From positions 3,392,480 through 3,456,479 of the forward strand of contig LT629302.1 of the NCBI GenBank assembly GCA_900104375.1: a stretch of 64,000 nt of DNA, read 5' to 3'. Below, in pieces: positions 26,238 through 35,535 of this stretch; positions within the stretch are counted from its first letter, which is position 1, and each line of letters opens with the position of its first letter. The translations under genes were made by a program, and so were the position numbers. Under the pieces are notes generated by a model that saw only the letters and a program-made list of their open reading frames with translations, searched no databases and was not told where the DNA came from. This DNA is from Flavobacteriaceae bacterium MAR_2010_188 (GTDB lineage Bacteria; Bacteroidota; Bacteroidia; Flavobacteriales; Flavobacteriaceae).

Positions 26238-27092
26238 ATGTCTTCAGGAAAAAGTTATGATCTTGTTATAGAACCAAAATCAAGTCTTTTTAAATTAAAT
26301 TTAGCGGAGGTCTGGCGCTATAGAGATCTATTGATGCTATTCGTACGCAGGGACTTTGTATCTGTCTACAAACAAACAGTCCTAGGTCCGTTATGGTTTA
26401 TTATACAACCGATATTTACTTCAGTGGTGCAGCTTTTTGTTTTTACCAATATCGCACAAATATCCACTGACGGTATTCCACCCCTTTTATTTTATCTTTC
26501 TGGCAATGTCATGTGGCAATATTTTTCGGGTTGCCTAACACTAACCTCTAATACATTTAGGGGTAATGCAGGTATTTTTGGGAAGGTATATTTTCCTCGA
26601 TTGATTACTCCATTGTCCTTAGTTATTTCACAGTTATTGAAATTTGCAGTTCAATTTGGTCTTTTCTTGGCTGTTTGGTTTTATTTTTATTATGATCAAT
26701 CTGCAGGAGCTCTGAATCCGAATTGGACAATCATATTGCTTCCTGTCCTTGTAATAATTATGGCAGGTTTAGCCTTGGGGGCGGGAATGATTATATCAGC
26801 CTTAACCACAAAATACAGAGATTTTAGTTTTTTATTATCTTTTGCAGTGCAGCTATTAATGTATGCCACAGTCGTCATATACCCCCTTTCAGCAGCACCT
26901 GTGGAATATAGAAAATATATCATTGCAAATCCTATGACGCCATTAATAGAAACGTTTAGGTATTCTTTTACCGGTACAGGAACTTTTAGTTGGTTGTATC
27001 TTGGTTATAGTTTTTTCTTCATGATTATTTTAATGCTCGCCGGTATTGTGGTATTTAATAAAGTCGAAAAAACATTTATGGATACTGTGTAA
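26238..27092 (+). CDS. Polysaccharide ABC exporter, permease (Wzm-like)
   Basis: A 284-residue ABC-2 type permease with six predicted membrane segments. The N-terminal cytoplasmic stretch WRYRDLLMLFVRRDFVSVYKQTVLGPLWFIIQP is the usual hallmark (positions about 26-58). It should form the inner-membrane channel that moves an undecaprenyl-linked glycan to the periplasm, powered by the ATPase encoded 31 bases downstream. It is the first gene of the glycan locus after the exosortase pair. Confidence 0.92.
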   Translation: MSSGKSYDLVIEPKSSLFKLNLAEVWRYRDLLMLFVRRDFVSVYKQTVLGPLWFIIQPIFTSVVQLFVFTNIAQISTDGIPPLLFYLSGNVMWQYFSGCLTLTSNTFRGNAGIFGKVYFPRLITPLSLVISQLLKFAVQFGLFLAVWFYFYYDQSAGALNPNWTIILLPVLVIIMAGLALGAGMIISALTTKYRDFSFLLSFAVQLLMYATVVIYPLSAAPVEYRKYIIANPMTPLIETFRYSFTGTGTFSWLYLGYSFFFMIILMLAGIVVFNKVEKTFMDTV

Positions 27093-27123
27093 AATTGTAT
27101 TTGCAATTTATTTCCAAAAAAAC

Positions 27124-28386
27124 ATGTCAGAACCTATTATAAAGATTGAGAATTTAAGTAAACAATACCGATTGGGAACAATTGGAACTGGAACTATCAC
27201 TCACGATGTAAACCGATGGTGGCAGACCTCTATTTTAAGTAAAGAGGATCCTTATTTGAAAGTCGGTGACACGAATGACAGAGGGAGTATAGGTGATAGC
27301 GAGTATATCTGGGCTTTAAAAAATATAAATTTAGAAATTCATGAGGGGGATGTTGTGGGTATTATTGGCAGAAATGGTGCTGGTAAAAGTACTTTACTTA
27401 AGCTTTTGTCTCGAATTACAGCACCTACAACAGGAAGTATAAAAATTAAAGGAAGATTAGCGTCTTTATTAGAAGTGGGGACCGGATTTCATCCGGAATT
27501 AACAGGTCGTGAGAACATTTTTTTAAACGGTGCTATTTTAGGTATGACGAAAGCTGAAGTATCATCCAAACTTGACGAAATTATTGACTTTTCTGGATGT
27601 GCAAGATATATTGATACTCCTGTAAAACGTTATTCTTCTGGAATGACCGTTAGAGTTGGGTTTGCCGTGGCGGCCTTTCTAGAACCTGAAATATTAGTGG
27701 TAGACGAGGTGTTGGCCGTTGGAGATGCTGAATTTCAAAAGAAAGCGGTTGGTAAAATGAAGTCTGTATCTCAAGAAGGCAGAACAGTTTTATTTGTGAG
27801 CCATAATATGGCATCTATAAAAAATTTATGTACCTCTGGAATTTTGTTAAATCAAGGAGGGGTAGAATTTATGGGAACTGCCGAAGAAACGGTAGAACGG
27901 TATTTACAGGATGATCTTCTCGCTTATGAAACAGGTGAGGTCATAGATAAGGGTGGCAACAAGCAGGTCGAAATTATCGACTATCAATCATTTCGTGGAC
28001 CAAATAAGAGCATTTCCTTTTTTACTGGGGATAAGTTCACCTTGGAAGTAACTTTGAAATTTAATGAATACATCGGCAATGTTGATTTAGGGGTTAATTT
28101 TAAGACGAGTGGTCTAGAACTTATATCCCATATAAATAATTTTGATGAACATGTATCCATCAGTGGTAATAAAGGCGATGTCAAAACAGTGCGTATTATT
28201 ATTGAAAGCATCAATTTTGCACCTGGAACCTATGTCATAGATATTGGGATGGTAGCAGTCGGCCAAATGCTGCACTCTTTAGAAAATTGTTTTGAAATTG
28301 ACATTCAAAAAGGTCCAAATATAGGGCGGCCCAGTATATTTCCTAAAAACGCAAAAGTCTTTACCCCAACGCGATGGGAATTTTGA
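27124..28386 (+). CDS. Polysaccharide ABC exporter, ATPase with glycan-binding domain (Wzt-like)
   Basis: Starting at 27124 it is a 420-residue ATPase; the longer frame back to 27046 overlaps the permease and does not fit the family. Walker A is GRNGAGKST (82-90), the signature is YSSGM, and Walker B is followed by VDEVLAVGD. From about residue 255 a beta-rich domain extends to the end, like the Wzt C-terminal carbohydrate-binding domain that selects finished, end-capped chains. This implies chains may carry a terminal mark, which would be recognised before export. Confidence 0.92.
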   Translation: MSEPIIKIENLSKQYRLGTIGTGTITHDVNRWWQTSILSKEDPYLKVGDTNDRGSIGDSEYIWALKNINLEIHEGDVVGIIGRNGAGKSTLLKLLSRITAPTTGSIKIKGRLASLLEVGTGFHPELTGRENIFLNGAILGMTKAEVSSKLDEIIDFSGCARYIDTPVKRYSSGMTVRVGFAVAAFLEPEILVVDEVLAVGDAEFQKKAVGKMKSVSQEGRTVLFVSHNMASIKNLCTSGILLNQGGVEFMGTAEETVERYLQDDLLAYETGEVIDKGGNKQVEIIDYQSFRGPNKSISFFTGDKFTLEVTLKFNEYIGNVDLGVNFKTSGLELISHINNFDEHVSISGNKGDVKTVRIIIESINFAPGTYVIDIGMVAVGQMLHSLENCFEIDIQKGPNIGRPSIFPKNAKVFTPTRWEF

Positions 28387-28469
28387 TTTTGTTTATAACC
28401 CTATTTATTTAGGGATTCTGGATTTACCATATAAGTAATATCAATAAACTTTTTATACTTTAGGAATTA

Positions 28470-29423
28470 ATGATTGTTAGAATAATTAAGGATTGGGATT
28501 ATCCTGATATTTTTAGACAAACCCCATCGGGTACTAAGATTTGGGGTGATGTTGAATTTACTACTGATAATATTTTGGAATTTGATTATCTCGTTGTCTT
28601 AAACAGATCCGAAAAGGAAGTTACTTTTAGATGTCGTAAAAAAGGAAGATTTTTATTTACTCAAGAGCCACCCATTGCAGGGTATGAATGGCATAAAAAA
28701 TTATTCGGATACTTTGATAAAGTGTATACATCGTGGGATGTGAATGCACCTAACATTGTCCATGGGCAAGGATGCTTACCGTGGCATATAGATAAGACTT
28801 ACGACGAATTGATTAATCTAGCGGCCAATGATGGTTTAATTAAGCAAGATAAAATTTCTTGGATTACCAGTAATGCACGTCAGAAGCCTGGGCAAATCTT
28901 GAGAATGGATTTTAAAGACCAAATTGAAGGTGTATTGGACTTTGATCTATATGGCAGAGGATTTCGTCAAATAGATGATAAATTTAACGTTCTCTATCCT
29001 TATAAGTATAGTTTCGCTTTAGAAAATAATAGTTGTAATGATTATTGGACCGAAAAAATTTCGGACTGTTTTTTATCGTGGACAATTCCTATCTATTCTG
29101 GCTGTACAAATATCACCGACTATTTTCCAAAGAATTCGATAATCCAAATTGATCCTACTAGACCTCAAGAAGCTATTGAAAAAATTCAAGGAGCAATTAA
29201 TGAGGGCTTTTGGGAAAAAAATCTTTCCAGTTTGTCAGAAGCCAGAAACTTAGTTTTGAACAAATATCAATTGTTTCCATTTGTAGTGGATAATTTAAAT
29301 AAGAATATAGAAAAAAAGACGTGGCATTATTTACCCTCAAATAATCTAGATGAGCCAATTGACAAAAAAAAAGTTTTAATAAACACTTTAAAAATGCGAA
29401 TTAAAACCGTTCTTAATGTCTAG
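28470..29423 (+). CDS. Glycosyltransferase family 10 (fucosyltransferase-like)
   Basis: A 317-residue protein whose central region (about 178-230) matches the GT10 alpha-1,3-fucosyltransferase signature: YSFALENN, DYWTEKISDCFLSWTIPIYSG and TDYFP. GT10 enzymes use GDP-fucose and have a GT-B fold. No GDP-fucose synthesis genes are in the window. The C-terminal about 30 residues are basic, as expected for membrane association. It overlaps the next gene by 8 bases. Confidence 0.85.
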   Translation: MIVRIIKDWDYPDIFRQTPSGTKIWGDVEFTTDNILEFDYLVVLNRSEKEVTFRCRKKGRFLFTQEPPIAGYEWHKKLFGYFDKVYTSWDVNAPNIVHGQGCLPWHIDKTYDELINLAANDGLIKQDKISWITSNARQKPGQILRMDFKDQIEGVLDFDLYGRGFRQIDDKFNVLYPYKYSFALENNSCNDYWTEKISDCFLSWTIPIYSGCTNITDYFPKNSIIQIDPTRPQEAIEKIQGAINEGFWEKNLSSLSEARNLVLNKYQLFPFVVDNLNKNIEKKTWHYLPSNNLDEPIDKKKVLINTLKMRIKTVLNV

Positions 29424-30570
29424 TATTATTTCTGTAATTGTAGGTTTTCGCAATAGAGATGTGCTACGGGTTAAAAGGCATGTGGACTCCTTCGAAAATC
29501 AGATCTTTAGAGATTTTGAAGTCATCTTTGTTGATTATGGTAGTGATGCAGAAGTAGCTAAAGAAATCGAATCTTTAGTGTCTGGGTATTCCTTTTGTAA
29601 ATATGTATATAATTATACAATAGGTTTCCCTTGGAATCGATCGCATGCGCTTAATACAGGTTTACGTATATCAATTGGAGAGCACATATTGTTCAGTGAT
29701 ATCGATTTAATATACGATCCTAATTTTCTAATGAATTTAATAAGTAGAAAGAAGGACAATGTTCAATTATTTCAACAAGTGTATTGGTTGCCAGAACAGT
29801 TTATTGATTATCAGAATATAAATGCCAAATTAAATGATTTTACGATAAGTGATAGTGGATCAAAAGGTGGTGTTCACTTCATAGAAAGAGAGAAACTTTT
29901 CGAAATTGGTGGATATGATGAATTTTACTGCTTCTGGGGTCATGAAGACAATGATTTGTTCCATAGATTGGACAAATCGGGTATCAAAACAGAATGGATG
30001 GCGCCTGATGTGGCACCCGTGTTTCATCAATGGCATCCAATAGCGACCAGTGAAACAAAAAATTTTATGCCAGATAGATGGTGGGATTTAACAACTATCT
30101 ATATGAATTTAAATAGGGGCCAATTAATACGGAATGCTTCTGGATGGGGCAGAATTTATTCTAAAAATGAACGCCCTAGCCTAACCTCAAAAGACATTGT
30201 TACCTATAGCGTTAAAATAGCTAAAAATACTTTTGAAAAAGCAGGGGAGTACAAAAGAATCATTGAAAGTTTAAATAGCTTAAAATCTGGACAATGTCTT
30301 GAAGTCATAGCGGTAAATAAAAAATATGATGTAAGGGTTACTTTTGTTCAAAAGATGGGAAGAAAAATAGCTAACTTAATTATAAAGACTTTGAATTTGC
30401 CATACAATCTTGTGGAGAGAGACTATTTTAAAGCGCTTAAATATAATAATCTCAACACCATCGATGACATTTTATTCTTAATATGGCAACTCGTAATATC
30501 TAAAGAACTAGGAGATTACGCTATTTTGGAAACGGACCATAAATTAGTGGTACGATTAACCCGTAAATAA
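29416..30570 (+). CDS. Glycosyltransferase family 2 with galactosyltransferase-type C-terminal motif
   Basis: A 384-residue GT-A enzyme. It starts ISVIVGFRNRD, has DxD in FSDIDLIYD (Asp95, Asp97), and later GGYDEFYCFWGHEDNDLFHR, typical of polymerase-like or galactosyltransferase C-terminal domains. The last about 130 residues have no recognised domain. Sugar and linkage are unknown. It overlaps the GT10 gene and ends 4 bases before the next gene. Confidence 0.82.
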   Translation: MSSIISVIVGFRNRDVLRVKRHVDSFENQIFRDFEVIFVDYGSDAEVAKEIESLVSGYSFCKYVYNYTIGFPWNRSHALNTGLRISIGEHILFSDIDLIYDPNFLMNLISRKKDNVQLFQQVYWLPEQFIDYQNINAKLNDFTISDSGSKGGVHFIEREKLFEIGGYDEFYCFWGHEDNDLFHRLDKSGIKTEWMAPDVAPVFHQWHPIATSETKNFMPDRWWDLTTIYMNLNRGQLIRNASGWGRIYSKNERPSLTSKDIVTYSVKIAKNTFEKAGEYKRIIESLNSLKSGQCLEVIAVNKKYDVRVTFVQKMGRKIANLIIKTLNLPYNLVERDYFKALKYNNLNTIDDILFLIWQLVISKELGDYAILETDHKLVVRLTRK

Positions 30571-30574
30571 AAAA

Positions 30575-31534
30575 ATGACAAATTCTGCCATTTTACTGTT
30601 AGTGTTTAATAGACCCGACACGGTCTTACAAGTCATTGATAGTGTTAGACTAGCAGAGCCAAAGAGACTGTATGTTGCTGCCGATGGACCGAGGGAGGGA
30701 AATCTAGAAGATCAAGCCCTTTGTAAAAAAACAAGAGAGAATGTATTAGACAATATTGATTGGGATTGCGAGGTCAAAACCTTATTTAGAGATAAGAATG
30801 TAGGTCTGCGAAATGGAGTTACAGGAGCATTAGATTGGTTTTTTAAGCATGAGGAAAGTGGCATTATACTAGAGGATGATTGTGTGCCCAATTCAAGTTT
30901 TTATACCTTGTGTGATGATCTCTTGCCACGTTATTTAGAGGATACCAGAATAGGTATGATAAGTGGCAATAATTATGGGTTCGATCTTTATGATCCAACG
31001 TTAAGCTATTCATTTTCAAAACATGGTTTAATTTGGGGTTGGGCAACTTGGAGGCGTGCCTGGAAACTTTATGATAAAACCAATTTTAATCTTTCAGATA
31101 AAGAATTAGAGCTTATAGGCGAAAATGTAAGCAAGAACACCAATTATCGTAATTTGTGGATGGAAGAAGCCAAATACGCCCTTTCTGGTAAAATATCTGT
31201 TTGGGCTTCTCTTTGGGGTATCGTCAGATATACAAACAATTTATTAATTGTTAGGCCACGAGTTAATTTAGTAGCTAATGTGGGTTTTGGAGATAATGCA
31301 ACTCATACTTCTGGTCAAGCCGATGAAAAATTTAAAGTAAGTCATCAGTTAAAAATACCGTTTGTTCATCCAGCGCATATTTTGCCAGATTACCAAGCGG
31401 ACGCTACTCTAGAGAATTTCAGATTGGAAGCATTTCCAAAAACACAAATTAAAGTAACAAAATCCAAATTTAAAAAAATGAAGACAAAACTTCATTATGC
31501 TTATTTATCGCTTTTTAAAGGAAAAAGTAATTAG
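30575..31534 (+). CDS. GT-A type glycosyltransferase (HlpA-like)
   Basis: A 319-residue protein beginning SAILLLVFNRPDT, with a nucleotide-sugar region and the acidic metal site ILEDDCVP (Glu100-Asp-Asp102). The later block SYSFSKHGLIWGWATWRRAW is typical of a Bacteroidota family often labelled hemolysin activation protein, but the fold is a GT-A glycosyltransferase. Specificity unknown. Confidence 0.8.
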   Translation: MTNSAILLLVFNRPDTVLQVIDSVRLAEPKRLYVAADGPREGNLEDQALCKKTRENVLDNIDWDCEVKTLFRDKNVGLRNGVTGALDWFFKHEESGIILEDDCVPNSSFYTLCDDLLPRYLEDTRIGMISGNNYGFDLYDPTLSYSFSKHGLIWGWATWRRAWKLYDKTNFNLSDKELELIGENVSKNTNYRNLWMEEAKYALSGKISVWASLWGIVRYTNNLLIVRPRVNLVANVGFGDNATHTSGQADEKFKVSHQLKIPFVHPAHILPDYQADATLENFRLEAFPKTQIKVTKSKFKKMKTKLHYAYLSLFKGKSN

Positions 31535-31582
31535 TATTTATAAGCTTTTATTAAAGACAAAACTACTTTCAAAAATACAATA

Positions 31583-32575
31583 ATGAAAAAAGTATTATTA
31601 TTTGATCCAGGTTTACGGGATAACAATGGAAACAGCTCACAGAATTTGGGAGATTTAATTATAAAAGAAGCAGTAAAGAAACAATTAACATCTGTTTTAA
31701 AAACTGAAGAAATAATTTCAATTTCCACTCATGTAGCTATTTCAGCTAAAGAAAAAGACTTGTTAAAGAAAGCTGACTTAATATTTGTGGGAGGATCCAA
31801 TCTCCTGTCATCAGATTTAAAGAAATATAATCAATGGAAAAACTCTTATAAAAAACTTTTATGGGAAGTTCCAATAGTAAATGAAGCAATTTTATTTGGT
31901 GCAGGATGGTGGCAATATCAAAATCCTCCAACGACGTTTACCTCATCTTTTTATAAAAAACTTTTAAATGCTAATATTAATCATTCGGTACGGGATGGTT
32001 ATACCAAAACTATGTTGGAAAAGGCAGGAATTACAAATGTGATAAACACCACCTGTCCAACACTATGGGAATTAAATGGAGTAAGTACGGATAGGGTTTA
32101 TAAAGATGATTCAGATCTATTATTCATGTTAACTGATTATCATCCCAATGAGAAGGTGGATAACAAATTATTGGAATTGTTTTTAAAGCATTTTAAAAAG
32201 GATATCTATTATTTTCCTCAGGGCGATGGAGATAAAGTTTATTTGGAATCTTTGGAAGTTTATAAAAAAAATAAGGATAGGTTTAAAATTATAGCACATG
32301 CTATTGACGAGTTATATGAGCTCGTAGAAACTAATAAAAACCTGGTTTATATAGGCTCAAGATTGCATGGCGGAATTAAGTGTATTCAAAATAATATTCC
32401 AGCATTGATACTTGCCAACGATAATCGGGCTGCAGAAATTAAAAAAGATGTTAATATTCCTGTGATCGAAAAAGCTGAAATTAATGAGATTGAACGATGG
32501 ATAAAGGGAGAAACCGAGTTTGGGAAGATCTCTTTATCAACTCAAGATATAATGAACTGGAAAAATCAGTTTTAG
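31583..32575 (+). CDS. Polysaccharide pyruvyl transferase family protein
   Basis: A 330-residue protein of the PS_pyruv_trans family: NLGDLIIKEAV near the N-terminus, VGGSNLLSSDL, and the late SRLHGGIKCIQNNIPALIL segment (about 269-287). Members usually add pyruvate ketals from phosphoenolpyruvate to glycans, giving them negative charge; some relatives do other GT-B chemistry. It suggests the exported glycan may be acidic. Confidence 0.82.
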   Translation: MKKVLLFDPGLRDNNGNSSQNLGDLIIKEAVKKQLTSVLKTEEIISISTHVAISAKEKDLLKKADLIFVGGSNLLSSDLKKYNQWKNSYKKLLWEVPIVNEAILFGAGWWQYQNPPTTFTSSFYKKLLNANINHSVRDGYTKTMLEKAGITNVINTTCPTLWELNGVSTDRVYKDDSDLLFMLTDYHPNEKVDNKLLELFLKHFKKDIYYFPQGDGDKVYLESLEVYKKNKDRFKIIAHAIDELYELVETNKNLVYIGSRLHGGIKCIQNNIPALILANDNRAAEIKKDVNIPVIEKAEINEIERWIKGETEFGKISLSTQDIMNWKNQF

Positions 32576-32598
32576 TTAATTTTTGATATTAAGGAAAA

Positions 32599-33858
32599 TT
32601 GAAACCTCTTTTAATAAATACGTTTGATGTTGGTGGTGCGGCAAATGCATGTATACGCTTGCATAAAGGCCTGATGAATAATAATATCGATTCAAAAGTT
32701 TTAGTAAAGGAAGCATCAAAAAATTTTGAACAGGTTCACCAAATATCCATCACTGCCTTACAAAGTAGTTTAAGAACTAAGATTTCTAAAAAATCTAAAA
32801 ATATTTTAGGAGAACTTAACCTTTATTCAGAAAAACCCGATCCATTTATCTCCCAACGTAGCTTTGGGCTAGAAATGTTTAGCTATCCAAATTCAGATTA
32901 CGATCTTACCGCATCTGTATTATATAAAGAAGCCACTTTAGTAAACCTTCATTGGGTTGCGAGATTTTTAGATTATCCTTCATTTTTTAAAAAAAACACA
33001 AAACCTGTAGTTTGGACTTTACATGATCAAAACCCTTTTTCAGGAGGCGACCATATAAACGAAGAATTTTTAGGCATTGATGAAAAAGGATTGCCTATTA
33101 AAAGGAAATTATCAAAAATTGAACGAAAAGTTTTTAAAGAAAATTTAGCTATTAAAAAAGAAGCACTACAACCTATCGACAATTTAAATCTTGTGGTGTT
33201 AAGTAGCTGGATGCAAAACGAAGTAAATAAAAGTGAATTGTTCAGCAATTATAATACGACTCTAATCCCAAATGGTCTTGATTCGACTATTTTTAAGCCA
33301 AGTGATAAGAATTTCTGTAGAGAGTTATTGGACATTCCTTTAGATAAAAAGGTAATCCTATTTGTTTCAGACCTATTTTCCCGTCAGCTAAAAGGGTTTG
33401 AATTTATGAAAAGGGCCATGTTGCAAATCAAAAACAAAGATGTTTTGTTCCTCTCAGTGGGTGGGGGCTTTGATGAGCCTCTAAACAATAATAATCATAA
33501 ACACATAGGATTTATTAATGATGAAAAATTAATGAGCGTCGTGTATTCTGCAGCCGATGCATTTGTAATTCCATCTTTAATGGATAATCTCCCCAATACG
33601 GTGATGGAATCAATTATGTGCGGCACACCAGTCATTGGTTTTCCAGTTGGTGGCATAAAAGATATGATTAAAGATAATTTAAATGGCCATTTGACTGATG
33701 AAATTAGCGTTGCATCTTTAGCAGACGGGATTAATGATTTTTTGAATAAATCAGATAGCTTTGATACAGATGCGATTAGAAAAGATGCTGTTGAAAGATA
33801 CGATTTGTCAATACAGGTAAATGCGTATATAAATCTTTATCAAAGTCTTATTACATAA
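32599..33858 (+). CDS. Glycosyltransferase family 4 (TTG start)
   Basis: A 419-residue GT-B enzyme. The only start that gives a complete Rossmann strand (KPLLINTFDVGGAANACIRLHKGL) is TTG at 32599, preceded by AAGGA. The C-terminal half has the GT4 site: PSLMDNLPNTVMESIMCGTPV (about 327-350), with the conserved Glu, and GGIKDMI. It is the last gene before a 729-base non-coding stretch with a pseudogene. Confidence 0.85.
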   Translation: MKPLLINTFDVGGAANACIRLHKGLMNNNIDSKVLVKEASKNFEQVHQISITALQSSLRTKISKKSKNILGELNLYSEKPDPFISQRSFGLEMFSYPNSDYDLTASVLYKEATLVNLHWVARFLDYPSFFKKNTKPVVWTLHDQNPFSGGDHINEEFLGIDEKGLPIKRKLSKIERKVFKENLAIKKEALQPIDNLNLVVLSSWMQNEVNKSELFSNYNTTLIPNGLDSTIFKPSDKNFCRELLDIPLDKKVILFVSDLFSRQLKGFEFMKRAMLQIKNKDVLFLSVGGGFDEPLNNNNHKHIGFINDEKLMSVVYSAADAFVIPSLMDNLPNTVMESIMCGTPVIGFPVGGIKDMIKDNLNGHLTDEISVASLADGINDFLNKSDSFDTDAIRKDAVERYDLSIQVNAYINLYQSLIT

Positions 33859-33889
33859 TATCAGTTATAAAATTAGAAGTATCTCTCAA

Positions 33890-34360
33890 CATATCAATTA
33901 TTACTGTAAATTTTCGACTTAGGGAAGACTGTTGAGGTTACTATCAACTCTGTAGGGTTCCAAACCTAAAATAATATAGAATTTCTCATTATGGTGGAGC
34001 ATCACCAAATATATCGTTGAACATTGTTAAATCATTTGGATATATAATGGATAAACTTATTTCAGAATCAGATGAGGTGTTAACTATGCCATTAACAAAG
34101 ATATAACCTTAGTTTCACGACACGAAATTATTGTTTTTGAGGGTCTGATAATAATGCTATGTACATCTCAGATTGTAGAAAAGTAAAATTTACATATTTT
34201 TTGCCAACAGAATAATGGCGTATACGACGCAATAGATAAAAATAGATGATATGCTGGCCGACTCTCCATTAGATTCTCAAATTCTTTTTGACAGAATTTT
34301 TATTACGATACGATTTACATCACTCTAAAAAAAATCTCAATAATTTATGCTAATGACAAT
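33890..34360 (+). pseudogene. Decayed family 2 glycosyltransferase
   Basis: No open frame exists, but all three plus frames together spell a GT2 protein in order. SIITVNF starts at 33894, then TVEVTINSVGFQT, NIEFLI, a frameshift to GASPNISLNIVKSFG, DKLISESDE (34050-34076), a frameshift to NYAINKDIT (34082-34108), then GSDNNAMYISD (34141). This matches the order in the intact GT2 gene at 35536 (SVITVTYN, TIHSVLSQT, LEYIIIDG, SEPDHGIYDAMNKGI, GADD). A weaker match to its NICHQAIFYHKRIF segment ends near 34360. At least four frameshifts or stops are needed, so it is dead. Confidence 0.75.
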
Positions 34361-34447
34361 TCGGCTAAATTTTGATTAACATAAAATAATCTTTACATAT
34401 ATTTTTTTTGAGCAATAATCTTACATGACATATTTTCTTATCACTAA

Positions 34448-34479
34448 CTTGTGGCGGTTAAATTAGCATAGTATTTTTG
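34448..34479 (+). promoter_or_regulatory. Internal promoter before the sulfotransferase gene
   Basis: CTTG at 34448-34451, 20 bases, then TATTTTTG at 34472-34479. It lies just after the pseudogene, so the downstream glycan genes can be transcribed separately from the upstream half. Confidence 0.65.
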
Positions 34480-34587
34480 CAACTCGATAATATCCGTTAA
34501 ATAGATGGAAAACTTTCAATCAAAACCGATTGGCGCAACGCGGATTTATTCAATCTGTTTGACATTACTTAAACCCTTTAAAGACAA

Positions 34588-35394
34588 TTGAGCAAGCACA
34601 TTTATTTTCTTCATCTTCCAAAAACCGCAGGGACTTCATTAGATGTTTTACTCAAATTACAATATTCAAAAAAGGACATACACCCATGGGATAACGTTAA
34701 TTTCCCCGAATTACAGGCCAAGTACCGAGATAAACTTCTTCAGCCTCAAGAATTCAAAATATTAAAAGGGCATTATACCTATGGAATACATCAATATTTT
34801 TCTGGTGCAGAAGATTTTAAATATATAACTTTCCTTAGAAATCCTGTAGACCGAGTTAAATCACATATTCGACAATATCTTCGAATGCCCAACTCGTATA
34901 TTTACAAAGAATTTAAGAAAGAAAATAATCTCTTTAATTTCATAAGGAATAACTCGTCGTTTGGATTATCTAACCTGCAAACTGGCTGGATATCAGGTCA
35001 TAACGATACAACGGGACTAGATTTAGACAAATTGTTTCATGAGGCTATTTTGAATATAGAGAAAGACTTTATGTATGTGGGTATTGTTGAACAATTTGAT
35101 GAAAGCCTTTTTCAGATATACAAATTGTTAAACTGGAAATATAAACCATACTATAGCGCACTCAATAAATCATCAGAAAAAGAAATAGACAACATACAGT
35201 TTGATAACGATTGTATTAAACTTATCGAAGACTTAAATTATTACGATATGCAGCTCTATAAAAAATATAAAGCCAAGGTCATTTTAAATCATTCTACAGT
35301 TAATCAAGATGAATATATGACATATATTAATCGCTTAAAATTATTCCAGAAAATTCATGTGGCTTACCTTACGATGAAAAATTATATAAGATAA
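34588..35394 (+). CDS. Sulfotransferase family protein (TTG start)
   Basis: A 268-residue protein with both PAPS-binding motifs. The 5'-phosphosulfate loop is LPKTAGTS (10-17), and the 3'-phosphate site is FLRNPVDRVKSHIRQY (Arg84, Ser92). This is the Sulfotransfer_2-like group acting on carbohydrates. It would use PAPS to sulfate a sugar of the glycan. No ATG is available at the N-terminus; TTG at 34588 directly precedes the family's first strand. It has its own promoter. Confidence 0.83.
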   Translation: MSKHIYFLHLPKTAGTSLDVLLKLQYSKKDIHPWDNVNFPELQAKYRDKLLQPQEFKILKGHYTYGIHQYFSGAEDFKYITFLRNPVDRVKSHIRQYLRMPNSYIYKEFKKENNLFNFIRNNSSFGLSNLQTGWISGHNDTTGLDLDKLFHEAILNIEKDFMYVGIVEQFDESLFQIYKLLNWKYKPYYSALNKSSEKEIDNIQFDNDCIKLIEDLNYYDMQLYKKYKAKVILNHSTVNQDEYMTYINRLKLFQKIHVAYLTMKNYIR

Positions 35395-35535
35395 TTGAGA
35401 TTTTCCTTGTGTCAAATTCATTTTTAGTTAACATACTAGTAATCATGTTGTCCCAAATTTTAGTTAATAGATAGTCAAAATAAAAATTGATATTAATATG
35501 TGACATCATTTCTTGATTTATAATAATTCAAAAAT

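Noticed and set aside
27046-27123. Longer start for the Wzt-like ATPase
   Set aside because: It overlaps the permease gene and its extra 26 residues do not resemble the family; ATG at 27124 does.
28399-28414. CCCTA/TAGGG hairpin after the Wzt-like gene as terminator
   Set aside because: The stem is only 5 bp and no T-run follows, so transcription probably continues into the GT10 gene.
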